NCBI GenBank assembly: GCA_038496445.1
Contig: JALMLS010000242.1
Coordinates: 1-64,000, forward strand
Reading direction: 5' to 3'
DNA length: 64,000 nt
DNA from: Trichosphaerium sp. ATCC 40318
Taxonomy: Eukaryota; Discosea; Flabellinia; Trichosidae
Each line of letters opens with the position of its first letter. Positions within the stretch are counted from its first letter, which is position 1. Both the position numbers and the translations under genes were made by a program. Shown here piece by piece: positions 46,334 to 58,839 of this stretch. A model generated the notes under the pieces. It saw nothing but the letters and a program-made list of their open reading frames with translations, was not told where the DNA came from and made no database searches.

Positions 46334-47158
46334 ATGGAAGAAAATTACACCGAAGGCGTTAATCTGTACTTATTCGACCTGTTGGCGCTACCAGTTGAAG
46401 TAATAGTTCATATTCTTAAACAAGGAACTTATACGCTCCACTCAGCTCAAACATGCCGTCTGATGAGAGATATTGTAAGAAACCATGTTGGATATGGTCA
46501 TATCACTATTACCAACAAAAGCCAATTGAAGATGCTTTCAGGGAGTCCTTTATTGAAGAATACAGCCATCTGTTTGAATGATCTACCAATATATGATTGC
46601 CACTTGCGTTTACTTTCAGGTGTCCAAAGTATAAACTTGAGTGGTACATCAATAACTGATGAGGGCTTGAAGGCATTGTCAGGTGTACACACAATCAACC
46701 TTTCTAAATGTAAAATAACAGATGAAGGTGTCAAGATGTTAATAGGTGTACATACCATTAACTTGCATGCTTGTAAATTGATAACAGGTGATGGTATTAA
46801 AGCATTGGCTGGTGTACATACAATTAATTTGGGATCTACATATGTAACAGATGAAGGTCTGAAGTCATTGTCAGGCGTTCATACAATTAATTTGAGTGCT
46901 TGTAGATTGATAACAGATGAAGGTGTCAAGGCGTTGGCAGGTGTTCACACTATCAACTTGTTTGCTTGTAATTCAATAACAGGTGAAGGCATCAAGGCAT
47001 TGGCAGGTGTGTATGAAATTCGTTTGTCAGGTAAAGCTGGGACAGACGAAGGTTTAAAGTCTTTGGCAGGAGTGCACACTATCTTTATTTATAACCATTC
47101 AGTTACAAAAGAACATGTTAAGGCATTAACAGGTGCAACCAAAATACATTGTTTTTGA
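46334..47158 (+). CDS. F-box / leucine-rich repeat protein, intact, single exon
   Basis: A 274-residue uninterrupted frame. F-box at residues ~18-55 (LLALPVEVIVHILKQGTYTL), then about eight 21-23-residue LRRs such as GVHTINLSKCKITDEGVKML, ending THCF-like GATKIHCF. It is a paralogue of the frameshifted gene at 35.7 kb, but lacks introns and lacks that gene's N-terminal MSFTG exon. Likely a substrate receptor of an SCF ubiquitin ligase. Confidence 0.88.
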   Translation: MEENYTEGVNLYLFDLLALPVEVIVHILKQGTYTLHSAQTCRLMRDIVRNHVGYGHITITNKSQLKMLSGSPLLKNTAICLNDLPIYDCHLRLLSGVQSINLSGTSITDEGLKALSGVHTINLSKCKITDEGVKMLIGVHTINLHACKLITGDGIKALAGVHTINLGSTYVTDEGLKSLSGVHTINLSACRLITDEGVKALAGVHTINLFACNSITGEGIKALAGVYEIRLSGKAGTDEGLKSLAGVHTIFIYNHSVTKEHVKALTGATKIHCF

Positions 47159-48411
47159 ATTGTAGCTCCCCACCTTTCACTTCAATAAACTCTTAATTAC
47201 TTCACGCTGTCTAACAATAGTTTTTTGGTACTTGGTAACTAACCATTTCCTTTTGCCCTTTTTAAGCAAGAAGTTTTATAATGTTGATCTCTGACGCCAA
47301 AGCATCATTCAGGTGACCCTAAATGACTTACATCAGGTGATATATAAAAACAGACAAAGGCTTTAAAAAGGAATGACATCGCATTGTAAAGCACTAAAAA
47401 TGTTGCCTGCTGTTGTTCTTTGTTTTGACAAAAAGTTTGTTTGGTTTCTTTTTTAGTAATATGTACATAACTGATACAAGCGACTATGTCTTCCCGTATT
47501 GCTGGTTATATGTTGAAGTTCTAGTATGGTTGCGTTTGTGGTTGCTTTGTAGTATTCAGAGCTTGAGGAAACTTGTGTTATTCTTTACTTTTGTTTGCAC
47601 AAGGAACCAGTTAGCGTCTTCAAAGTTATGTTGGCCCTTTACCTACATCTTCTACAATTGAGTTAGCCCTAGTTATCACAAAACGGCTGTTTTTACAACG
47701 ACGTTCAAGGACGCTATAAAGCGTAAAAACGTGATTTGAGAAAAATACATTGGAAAATAATCATTGATGCTGTCTCTTTGTGAACAGTTCTCATACAACA
47801 ATGACTAAATATGGCATGCTTTATTAGCAAACCAACAACGCCTTTTAAAAAACACTTTGAAAAAGTCTGTACACTTCAAGCCTAAAAACAACGCACATCA
47901 TCAACAGTTTTTTTGACTATAAATAATTTCTTAAGAGCATACACATAGTGGGTAGGGTAATGGAAATGACTGGACGATCTTTGTGACAGCGGACCGTATG
48001 GACCGTTTACGAACTGTTTTTTCGTTTCAGTCTGAGACCGTTATATTCTGATAACAGCTCTAAACCAGATGTCCAGTCAATAGCCATTTTTTAAGTATGA
48101 ACCAGTTCAGACCGTATTGTTCCAGTATTTCTTTGAATCGAACTTCTACTTTCGCTAAAAATTCAAAGGAAAAGTCAACCTTAATAAACACTCTCGTTTC
48201 ACCTTGTTCGTTGAACTATTTACAGTGTAACTAACTCTCGTACAACATTCTTCTTGGATTATTCTACAAAAAAAGAGACGATTATTGGCTATTGTACCGG
48301 TATTGTTATTTAATAGCACTTTCTTTGCGTTTGCATGGTTTAAGCTTAACTTTTCAGTTTTAGTTCGAAAATATCTCGAACTCGGTTTAATCTACCGTTC
48401 TGCGTTTAAAT
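47159..48411. other. 1.25-kb intergenic region
   Basis: No exon recognised on either strand. Unusually for this window no CACGTG was noticed until just inside the next gene's first intron (~48487). Confidence 0.4.
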
Positions 48412-51400
48412 ATGGCCAACATTGATAGTACAGACAACGGTAAGTGAAGCTCCTCAATTTTCAGCTCCATAAAAAAAAAAATTTGTCACGTGCCATTACG
48501 ATTTTCACGAGAAACGTTTCCGCTTTTCGGCGTGGGTTGCCCATTGCGAGAAAAATTCGCTGTAGCGTTTTTTGCACACAATTTTGGCGCTGTCACTAAA
48601 CAAACAAAAGTGTTTGGTTTAGTATGTCCGTGCATAGGCAAGGCAACCCACAAATTATTAAATCTTTTTGTGTAAAGACTTTTGAAAAGTCCAAAGAAGT
48701 TTTCTCACTGAAAAAAACCAATTAAAAACATTGTTTGGCATCACTTCGCGTAGAGGATGCTACATAGGCATTTTTTCAACTTTTTGCACAAAGTGAGGGA
48801 ATCGCAAGAAACTCAAAAGTACTTTTTCGTAACCCATACTTTTTCGTGATATATTCAAAGCCTAAAAGATTTTTCTTTACTTAGTTGTGCTTATTTTACT
48901 CACAAAGGTTTGGACATAAAAGAAGAGTATGAAGTAGGAGGTCATCTCAGATATAGGGGAGAGGTAAAGAATGGCAAGCATGACGGTTTTGGTGAGCTGT
49001 ATCATATAAAAGATATTGGCGAAATCAAACAAGGCGATACTCTCGAATACAAAGGTCAGTTTAAGGACAATAAGTTTCATGGTGATGGCGAGCTGTATCT
49101 CTCAGATGGTACTCTCGAATACAAAGGTCAGTTTAAGGACAATAAGTATCATGGTGATGGTGAGCTGTATCGCACAAATGGTACTCTCGCATACAAAGGT
49201 CAGTTTAAGGATGGTGAGGTTCATGGTGATGGTGAGTCTTATGTCTCAAATGGTACTCTCGCATACAAAGGTCAGTTTAAAGGCGGTTTATATCATGGTG
49301 AGGGTGAGTTTTATTTACATGGTAGCCTCTATTACAAGGGTCAGTTTAAGGACCATTACCGTGATGGTTTTGGTGAGCTGTATCATATAAAAGATATTGG
49401 CAAAATCAAACAAGGTGATACTCTCAAATACAAAGGTCAGTTTGAGGCCAATAAGTTTCATGGTGATGGTAAGCTGTATCACACAAATGGTACTCTCGAA
49501 TACAAAGGTCAGTTTAAGGACAATGAGTATCATGGTGATGGCGAGCTGTATCTCTCAGATGGTACTCTACAATACAAAGGCCAGTTTAAGGACAATGAGT
49601 ATCATGGTGATGGTGAGCTGTATCTCTCAGATGGTACTCTACGATACAAAGGTCAATTTAAGAACAATCAGTATGAGGGTGTTGGAGTGTATTTTTATCA
49701 AAATGGTACCAAGTACATTGGGCAATTTGACAACAACAAGATTCAAGGTATTGGTGAGAAGTATTTGGCAGATGGTCGCAAATACATTGGTAAATTTGAG
49801 AATGCTAAGGCAGTAGGTAAAACACAGAAAAGTATTGCTGGAAAACCAGACCAGGCTGCCTTTTCTAACAACATGGATAAAACATTCTGTGAAGAATCCG
49901 TTTTTCCTAGCAATGATGTACAAGAAGATATAACACCAGTTACTGTGTGTTCTGATGGCACTACAGATGAGAGAGATCTCAAGAAATTGTTTCCGAATCC
50001 AGATAATACTATCCTTGATATCAATGATCCAACTGTACAAGGTATACCAGATGGAAAAAGAATGGTATTTGAATTTTATTCTAAAAGACGCTACCAATAC
50101 TGTAACAGTATTATTTTGAACCACCAAGATAGCTTTGAATCAGGTCTTTATGGTGATATTGTATTTATCTATGACCTTTGTAAAAAAGATCCTGAGATAT
50201 CACTTCATGAAGGTGCGGTGTCTTTTATACCACTACCTTTATACTTATTGATTATTTAAATAGTAACAACTATGGCACGTGGTCTTTCTGGAGTACGTGT
50301 GATACCCATAAAAAAGGACAAAATATCAGACAAAATGATACAACAGTTTAAACACATTTATTGGAGTGACCTCAGTAGTTTAATGAGACATCACATTGCT
50401 GATGGAGTGAGTCATAACAACTACGATTTTGTTGAGCAATTAGAAGCCAAAATAATGGTTGTAGGCCATGAAGGATCAGGTATTTAAGCTTGGATGAGTG
50501 ATACACTAAATATTTATTAGGCAAGACAACACTTGTGAGGACATTGGCAAAGGAAACAAATATAATAGCGGATTCAACTATTGGTTTTGATACATCACAT
50601 CTCTCGTATGTTTAACTACTTTAGCGCTTGGGTTTAATGTGCTTTAGGTTCCAGGGCGTATCATTCACAGTGTTAGACTTTGCTGGACAGACGGAATACA
50701 AAGGATTACATAAGTACTTTTTAGCAAAGCAACTTACAATTTACATCATCGTTGTAAGTTCATAGTACACCAATATCACACTTGTTTCCTTATCATTCAT
50801 CTTAGATTGACTTGTCAACATCAATCAAAGAGCAGCAGAAACACCTTAAATATTGGTGTCGGGCTTTAAATGAGATACTACATGATCAAGACCCAGAGCT
50901 ATACTCAGTGATTGTATTTGGATCCAAGTTAGATATCTTTTTAGGCGATATCAAGGCCAATAAACAATCACTGCTCCCTATCGGACTATCACTAGTACAG
51001 TACTTGTGCTTAGACGGTACCACCTTTATAACTTTTTTACAATCGCTTATTCTTTGTTGTTTAGGAACAAGTGCTCTTGTCAAATTATTGGATCAGCAAG
51101 CCAAGTACTTGAAGGCCCAATATCCAAAAGTACCATTGATCTACATTGACATAAAAAAAGCACTTGAGAATACAATCACAAACAAGGATACCCTAAAGGG
51201 TAACATCATATCAGTGTACGTTGTGTTTTAGCTGTAGTGGGTCTTGCTTTTGCTGATCAAGTATTTAATTAGGAGGAAAGTAGTAGAACTGATACCCAAG
51301 ATATGTGCAATGTCTCCAATAGAGTTGATTGCCGCATTAATTACCTTCATTCCATTGGTAGCATCATGTTTGATGAGGTGTGCGCTTCTCAAATGAGTAA

Positions 51401-54390
51401 TATGCTTGCTTAAACAACTGACTTGTCTGCGTTTAGTCATCGTACACGCCATGTTTGAACCCTCCTATTCTATCTCGTATCATGAGTGCTTTTTTAGCAC
51501 CCAAAGAACATCTTGATAGATTGATCAAAAACAACACTCATAGTCATCACGCTGTATTCACTGACTCAGAAGCTAAATCTCGAATCTCAAAGCTATTTCC
51601 AAAATGCACTAAACGTGAAGTGAAGCAGGTGATGAAATTCTTGGTACAAATGTCGTTCTGCGTTCGCTTGACAGAAGAAGAAAAGGTAACAGATAGTGTA
51701 TGTACTCTATAACTCATTGTCAATGTATTTATTCAGGTTGTGTATGGCGCTAATGGATACCTTATTATATCGCTATTACCTAAAGCTGATATGTTTTACT
51801 TTCCTCCATTGACCCAAAAGGAGCAAAGTATTACGTTAGTTCAGACAAAGAACAAGTACCCACATGAGTTACCAGAAGTATTCTCTTTATCTAAATCACC
51901 AACAAAGTGGAAGATATTATCGTACACACCTACAACAGACTCTAAAGTTGAACATAAAGTGGTAGAAATAGTCACCATAAACAAGGAAACCAATAAAATA
52001 GTACGGCGTATTTCATATTCCATAACAATTCAAAACTAACAATATCACGTGTTAGTCACTACCTCATCAATATGAGGTCATACCACATGTTTCAAAGTTC
52101 TTGGCATACACCTTTAACTCACAAGATCTACCTATAGACATATTTAATGACTTGCAGAGAAGACTGAGAAGTACGCCAACATGAACGGTTTATGATCAGA
52201 TACTAAACGCTAAAAATAGAGTTCCAAAACAAAGAGTTTCGTTTGTTTTCAAACTTGATTGTACTCTCTGATTTCTATGGCAATATCATCACATTGTATT
52301 ATGTTGATCATAGCATCAAAATTGTCATTAGAGGCATAGTACCACAGCTATGGATGGTAATAACATGAACAGAAGTTTAAACATTGACATTTTTAGGAAT
52401 CTCTTGATACATACCTAAAACCTTTGGACATCACTCCAATTCCGCTATGTCCAGTCAGCATACAATTTGGAGAGTTTGTTGAGGTCACAAACAATTTGTA
52501 TGAGTGCAAGAAGATAAGTGAGTGTATTAGGCATACATTTATACACGTGTAGTTGTCATATATTATACAACTAGATGGCATATTTCCAAGTTAACAAACT
52601 GATTATTTCTTAGAACATGTTGTCACTGAGACTCATTTAAAAGAAGGATTTCCTGTACTCAAACATGCGAGACATAATCTGTGGGGTAGCTTGCATGGAG
52701 AAAGATTTCTAAAAATGGGTGACTGGGAAACACCTCAACAGTATCCTGGGTTACGAATCACGTTTCTCACAAAAGATGAAAAAAACAAAGTACAACCCAC
52801 ATTTGAATACCATGACTTTCTTACTAAAAGCATTGATAAGGAACGTTATGATGAGTATTTGAGAGCTAGCAACATGTTTTATGAGTTCATGGGGACTGAC
52901 AGTGCTTCATTTTATGAGTTGGAGAAGATTGCGTTCTTGAACAATCCAAAACTTGAAGACAAATTTGAGGAGCAATACAATACTTTTGTCAAGAAAGTAC
53001 TTCAATCCAAAAAATCAGGCAAGTCACACCCTTGGTCAGCTTTTTCTAATAGTATAGATGTGAATGATGATTCTACTGTGGATGAAGATACACATAAATT
53101 ACAAGAACGGACTTTGAATCATTTGAAGAGCCATGTGATGCGTGTTTCAGGCAATGAGCAAATCAACCTCATACCTGGATTACACGGTACATCAGAGGTA
53201 TATCACATTTATTCTCATTAGTACCAAGAAATAGTTAACCTTAGATTTTAGGATTCTAGTTTTAAGATCGCTTGGAACAACTTTAGAGAACCACATGAGA
53301 ATACAAACAAGAAAGATGGAGGATACTTTGGTATGGCTTAGTAATAAGTTAGTTTAATTAACTAAAAACTTACAAAGGAGCTGGTATTTACTTCACTCAA
53401 TACCCTGATTGTGGTAAGTCATTTTATACAATCAAAGCTCTCTCACTCAACCAATTTTGTATTCTTGTATTAACAATTGAGGTAGGAAGGAAGTATGCTG
53501 AATGGAACGGAGAGAAGAAACCACGCATGTTGATATCATGGATAATGATGGGAAAACCTTATCCAGTAACAGAGAAACCCATACCAGGTCCCAACTCTCT
53601 TTATGGCAAAGAATGCAAGGTACAACTCTTTTTTTCTTTATGTGACTGCTTATAGTTTTGTTTTTAGAAAGGTTATGATTCTCACTATGTCCTCACTAAA
53701 TCATCAACTGGGCATCCATGTGGCATTGATGATAAAATAGATCAAAACGAGATTGTTGTATTTTCAAAAAACCAAGTATGTAGACATCACCACGTAGCCT
53801 TTCTGCCATATTACAATGTGTTCTTATTTAATGATCTAGATTCTTCCACGATACCTTGTGTACTACAAAGCAATAGACAGTACCAATATAGACTCATATG
53901 AACTCAAGTACAGGGATGCTAAATGTCTTGTTTTGTGGGTTGACGCTAATCTATCAGTTGAAAACAAGAAGATTATGGAAATGCTTAAAAACAGGCCAAA
54001 GAAGACAGAGGTACACAAACCAAATACAGCCATTCATCTAAAGAAATACAAAGGTGTTGGTGATGAAGTCATCATCTGCGGTTTTGGCATGGATCGATAA
54101 GTTCAAAGGGTTCTGTAACAACAGATTACATATCATCACAAATAGATATCGAAAAGGTGATGGAGATGAGCTAGCAGCAGAGAAGTTGATAAAGAGCATA
54201 AGAAAAATTAAAATATGTGCCAAAACACCTATTCTTGTTTTTTGTGGTATGTCAACTACCCCTTTATTAATCACGTGATTTTTTGTTAACACACTGTTTG
54301 TTAGGAGACACGTCAAAGGCAAAATACCTCAAGAAAAAATACAAAAAGGTTTCCATCACGAATAAAGTTCAAGATGTATTGGAGATGTAA
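48412..54390 (+). CDS. MORN - Roc - COR - PARP - receiver-like multidomain protein
   Basis: Exon 1 (MANIDSTDNG, 48412-48439) splices to a long exon with 12 MORN repeats (YKGQFKDNKYHGDGELY type, 48930-49810). A 51-nt intron (50211-50261) keeps frame into a Roc GTPase with intact motifs: VVGHEGSGKTT, VLDFAGQTEY, VFGSKLD. The COR domain follows (INYLHSIGSIMFDE, ISLLPKADMFYFPP, LPIDIFNDLQRRLRS; ~51280-52500). Then an ADP-ribosyltransferase of PARP type: GLHGTSE (His), GGYFGAGIYFTQYPDC (Tyr), NEIVVFSKNQILPRYLVYYK (Glu), the complete H-Y-E triad. The C-terminus (KCLVLWVDANLS ... LHIITNRYRKGDGDELAAEK ... TPILVFCGDTS) resembles a receiver-like Rossmann domain. Length is roughly 1,450 residues. Without the 50211 intron, MORN (stop 50259) and Roc-COR-PARP (ATG 50272) would be neighbouring genes 12 bp apart. 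Confidence 0.78.
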
Positions 54391-55386
54391 GAATAGCTTA
54401 CATCTTTCCTCAAAAGTTTACTATTACGCAAGCTATGTAGTTCAGACATTGCTTCTTGCTTCTACCAACAATGTTAATAAATTAAGAACGCACTACTGTT
54501 GAAACGGTACTCAAAATGTAATAACATAGTTGTCAACGAACAAATGCCACTTTTATACAAGCTTGTCTTTTTGGTGCTTCAATGAGAGACGACACGAGGA
54601 GCTAAACGTTAATCCCATTAAATAAGTACATCACCTTTTTATGGAATGACGTTATTGTAAAATGTGAAAATCCCTACTCCCAAACTTCCTGTGATGTATA
54701 TAGTGCCTACGCCATAGCGTATTCAACCGCGCAGCGAAAATTTCTCTACTTCTCGATTGGAACACCGGAAAAGGACAAAGTCGCGAAATGTTGTTCGGCG
54801 GATTGTTTGCATAGTATACCGCCTTGTTATCAAGAGTCGTGATGTTAATTAAACGAGTTTCGGCCTAAATCATGGTCGATTAGTTCAGAAAGACAAAAAC
54901 CAAATCAAAACCATCTATTATGCGGCTACATGACAGAGTTTATCACATACAGTTGTTTATTGGTGCTACCTTCTAAACTTGCTTCCAAAAACAGCAAAAC
55001 GCGAATAAATACACGATATCCACTACGCATACGCATTAAAACACTGTAACAGACGAATACTAGAATTATACTAATTAGGAAACCAGAAATGCGCTTTTTT
55101 TATAAAAATAAAGTAATTAGATCTCGACGCGTAAAGAGTAGTATCTAGACACTTTATGTAGTGATCCAAAAACAACAGAAAACTAAAAAATTTCATATTT
55201 AGCGAAAATAGGTCAATAATTAACGACAACTATCGTACACCGTCATAGCTCTAGTTTTAATGCAAACATAGGGGTTGTAGCGGATCCGAAGCGAAAACCG
55301 AAAACCTGAAATTGTTATTTTTAATTAGCTAAAAAAATCAAATAAAGTCAATAGAGGAGATTATTTTCTGCAACTATTTGACAAAC
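54391..55386. other. 1-kb intergenic region
   Basis: AT-rich, no exon or repeat recognised. It supplies the promoter of the LamG/mucin gene. Confidence 0.4.
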
Positions 55387-56726
55387 ATGCAACACGTACA
55401 AGCTGTCATATATTTCTGTTTTTTAGTCTTATTCGGACAACTCGCAGTCGGTCAGACTCTAGAATACGAGTTTAACTTTAATGGAAATCTATTAGATGAC
55501 GTTGGTGACGGGTACCCCTTTTAGGTGTTCCCTCACATGATTATTTACTTTTTCTCAAATAGAAACTTAACAATAGGCATACCAGAGGTCTATAACATGA
55601 CAGAGGGCTGTCTAGAGCTACCATTGAACACAAACCCTTCGTTGGTACTAAACAACCCGGACATTCTAAAAAACGCACCATACACTGTTATACTTCAAGT
55701 CCAAGTACTACAAACAAGTTCTTTCGGGAGAATCCTTGGATGGGTACCTTCCAGTGACAGTGGCTTGCTCTTTCAAGGAAATACCATTGATTATTTTGGA
55801 TTTTCTGGTAGAACTGATTCCTACAATGTGCTTGATGATATCAGCTTGATCTTTTTCTCGTACGCCAAAGAAATTTGAAACTTAAAAGAAACGAACCTTT
55901 ACTTCTTGTTTTTTCTTACTCTTTCATTCACAGGTATGACCCTACAACAAAAAATGCTACGTTTGGTCTTGTGGATAATTCAACAATACGGTCATCAAAC
56001 ATTGTATCAACTGGGGCCCCAAATATTGTGGATACAGTACGAATAATGACAGATAATACTGGAAGCTTCGGAAATGAGCATTACAAGACATGTCTTTATA
56101 AAGTGATGTTCTATTCCGGAGCTTTTATTCCAACATCAATCGAGCCACCTACATTACCACCACCAACAACTACAGCACCAAGTACAGTGTCTCCAACAAC
56201 TTTACCTCCAACAACGCTACCTCCAACAACTGTGCCTCCAACAACTGTATCTCCAACAACTATGCCTCCAACGACTGTGCCTCCAACAACGCTACCTCCA
56301 ACAACTGAGTCTCCAACAACTGTGCCTCCAACGACTGTACCTCCAACGACACTACCTCCAACAACTACAGCACCAAGTACAGTGTCTCCAACAACTTTAC
56401 CTCCAACAACGCTACCTCCAACAACTGTGCCACCAACAACTGTATCACCTACAACACCTACAACGCTAGCTCCAACTGAAGCACCAACAACTGTATCACC
56501 AACAACGCTAGCTCCAACTGCACCTCCAACGACTACAGCTCCAACGACTGAAGCACCAACAACTGCGTCTCCAACAACTGCATCTCCAACAACGATGGCA
56601 CCTACAACTGAAGCTCCAACAACTGATCAACCAATCACTCTGGGATTAGCATCTAGCACATTTTTTACGCTACCTTCGTTAGCTTTGTTTGTTGTTACAA
56701 CAGTTGCATTACTTGCAACACAATAA
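55387..56726 (+). CDS. LamG-like domain, mucin stalk, GPI-anchored surface protein
   Basis: Exons 55387-55511, 55563-55859, 55934-56726. A signal peptide (AVIYFCFLVLFGQLAVGQ) is followed by a concanavalin A/LamG-like fold starting LEYEFNFNGNLLDDVGDG and continuing NAPYTVILQVQVLQTSSFGR, ATFGLVDNSTIRSSN and KTCLYKVMFYSGAF. A long stalk of PPTTL/PPTTV/SPTT units (~56150-56630) follows, then a hydrophobic GPI signal (LPSLALFVVTTVALLATQ). It is probably a carbohydrate-binding surface protein. The stalk contains a duplicated block starting TTTAPSTVSPTTLPPTT, so its length is likely to vary between strains. Confidence 0.85.
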
Positions 56727-57288
56727 AACTCAAGAGATAATATGATTTTAAATTTCAGCATGTGTAGCTTCGGGAAGCGCCAATAAGTTAACAATAAGCA
56801 ATACCCAGCTGGCACGTGGCTACATTAAAACTTGGCCATGTACCTAGGTTCTTTCACGTAAACTACACTCAATTTTCTCTTTTAGAAATGTAGCTTTTCA
56901 GAAAACAAAGAACAAATTAAAGACGCACTTCGTTAGCAAGAAAGTGGTTTTATCAAAAAAAACAATATTTATAAAAAAATCTAAGAGTAACATGTAATAT
57001 TGCATGCTGTTACATATCCCGAAGATAGTATTTATCAGACATTTTCTCACAGCGCCCATCACACTTTTCAAGTTGACAATCAATGACTCGTTTTATCCTG
57101 GGTTTGAAAATAAGCACAACACGGCTTAACTTTTATCTACATTCTTTAGCAAGAAACTGTATTTTTAGAGTCCACGTGACTTGGGTTTTTTGAGTTTTCA
57201 AGCCAAGCTACTGGATTTCTTTGTTAAACTTTTCTGAAACGGGCGTGCGAAATATGTTTATGTAATATAGGCAAGAGCTATCGTACAA
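56727..57288. other. Intergenic region
   Basis: Two CACGTG hexamers (~56813, ~57174); no exon recognised. It separates convergent genes. Confidence 0.4.
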
Positions 57289-58800
57289 TTACAGTACACA
57301 GTTGCTAGCAACCAGTTTTAAAAGCGCTGCTTTAAAACCCTTATAATTCTGGGTAGCAGCTTTGAGATAGCACTCAATATACTTGCTGCCAGTCACAACA
57401 TCCCACGTCTTTTTAAGTATGGCAAGATTATCGATACTATCCTGTACCACCCAGTTGTTGTATGCAGTATCAATTGAAGTCTTCATGCGATGATAACTGC
57501 AAGTATACAATGACACAAAGAAAGGAATACAAATCGCCAAATTGATTGTAGACATCGGTATCAGCTGATATTCTAGATTCTTTACCGTACATATATGCCT
57601 AAACTTCCATCCCTCACGTCTTTTCATTTTTGTACCATCGCCTGAAGCACTTCCCCAACAGGTCAAGACATAGCGTGGATTTGTGGTACCACAGCTCTCC
57701 ATAATGGCTTTCTCTGTTATATTTCTACAACAAGAAGTTTAGTTCTTGGAAAAAAAACTGTAAGCGGTACCTGTGAACAATACCCCGCTTGTGCACTTCT
57801 TCTAGAGTATCAATGAGTTCCAATGCTTTTGTTATGTTGAATGTAGTTTCATCAGGTTTTACTAGATACTCCATTGTAATACCAGTTGATGCAATATGAT
57901 ACTAGTAAGAGAATGAGTTTTGTTTCAAAGCTCTTCAAACGTACAACTTTGGGAACTCCAGGGATATTCACCAAGCGACTCAATACTTCTATTTCATTAG
58001 TGCCCAAGGATGCAGTTAAGTACTGTTTAAATGCCACTGGTTGTGGACTGCTACGAGTGCTGATGTCCACCTTGTAAATGGTAGCATTGAAACCTACTCC
58101 AAGTACTTCTGTAGGTGTATATTGCTTACCCGCAATTGTACATAATATTGGAGTATACCCAAGGTTTTCTAATGTTAGGCTTAGCAGGTGTAACAACTGC
58201 ATTAGTCCCTCATCCGCAGTGTGAGAGATATTCAGCGCTCTGTACATAGCTGTAAAAAGAGATGTTATGTATTCAACACCTTTAGAGCCTAAAGCGTCAC
58301 CAGGCGTGTCTGCTGTTTCTACCGTTTTCTTAAAAACGTCCATTACGTTTGTTTCAGTATAGCTGTATGATGGTCTCGAGGAATCATCCTTCAAAAGTGT
58401 CATTTTGAACATTTTAATTTTTACCATATTCTGAAGAATACCGTATACGTATTTGCGATGAGGTTGTGCTTCCATAATTGAATGCATATTTTGCCATACT
58501 CTACCTTCCTCATCTGGAGTGAAATTATCTTCTAAACAATTCAATATGTAAGTCAAACTGGCTCAAGTTTGCGTACTAGAACAAAAAACAATATTCCATG
58601 TCAACACGTGATGGTGCCACGTGAGTTCTCCATGTTCAGTATTTTGAAGCTGTTTTGGTACTACGACTATACCGGGGCTTGAAACAAAGGTATCATCTGG
58701 CCGGAGAAAGGCACTGAGGGTTTCAGTAATGGGTATGCATGTATCTTTATTTTCAACGGAGTTTCGAGGGTTCTTGGAACGAAAGAATGTGAATACCTCT
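57289..58800 (-). pseudogene. Truncated FunK1-like pseudokinase (tandem copy 2)
   Basis: Resembles the kinase at 58840-61112. N-lobe VLGVGFNATIYKVDISTRSS and VAFKQYL (Lys kept) are present. The catalytic loop across an intron reads GIVHR|NITEKAIM (HRD Asp replaced by Asn), and the DWG-type metal motif reads LTCWGSA. The C-lobe ends LLKLVASNCVL at 57289. Upstream exons (DTCIPITETLSAFLRPDDTF, WHHHVLTW) extend only to ~58800, about 40 bp from the stop of copy 1, and no ATG or coiled-coil N-terminus is present. It appears to be a 5'-truncated tandem duplicate that cannot catalyse phosphotransfer. Confidence 0.68.
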
Positions 58801-58839
58801 AAGCAACGTTAGATAGTGCACCTTTGATACCTGTACCTT

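Noticed and set aside
47413-47661. 82-residue hydrophobic frame
   Set aside because: T-rich intergenic DNA readily gives Phe/Leu/Val frames; starts without context and matches nothing.
49016-49816. Alternative frames through the MORN array (MVLSNTKVSLRTISFMVMVS repeats)
   Set aside because: Produced by the periodic MORN DNA read out of frame.
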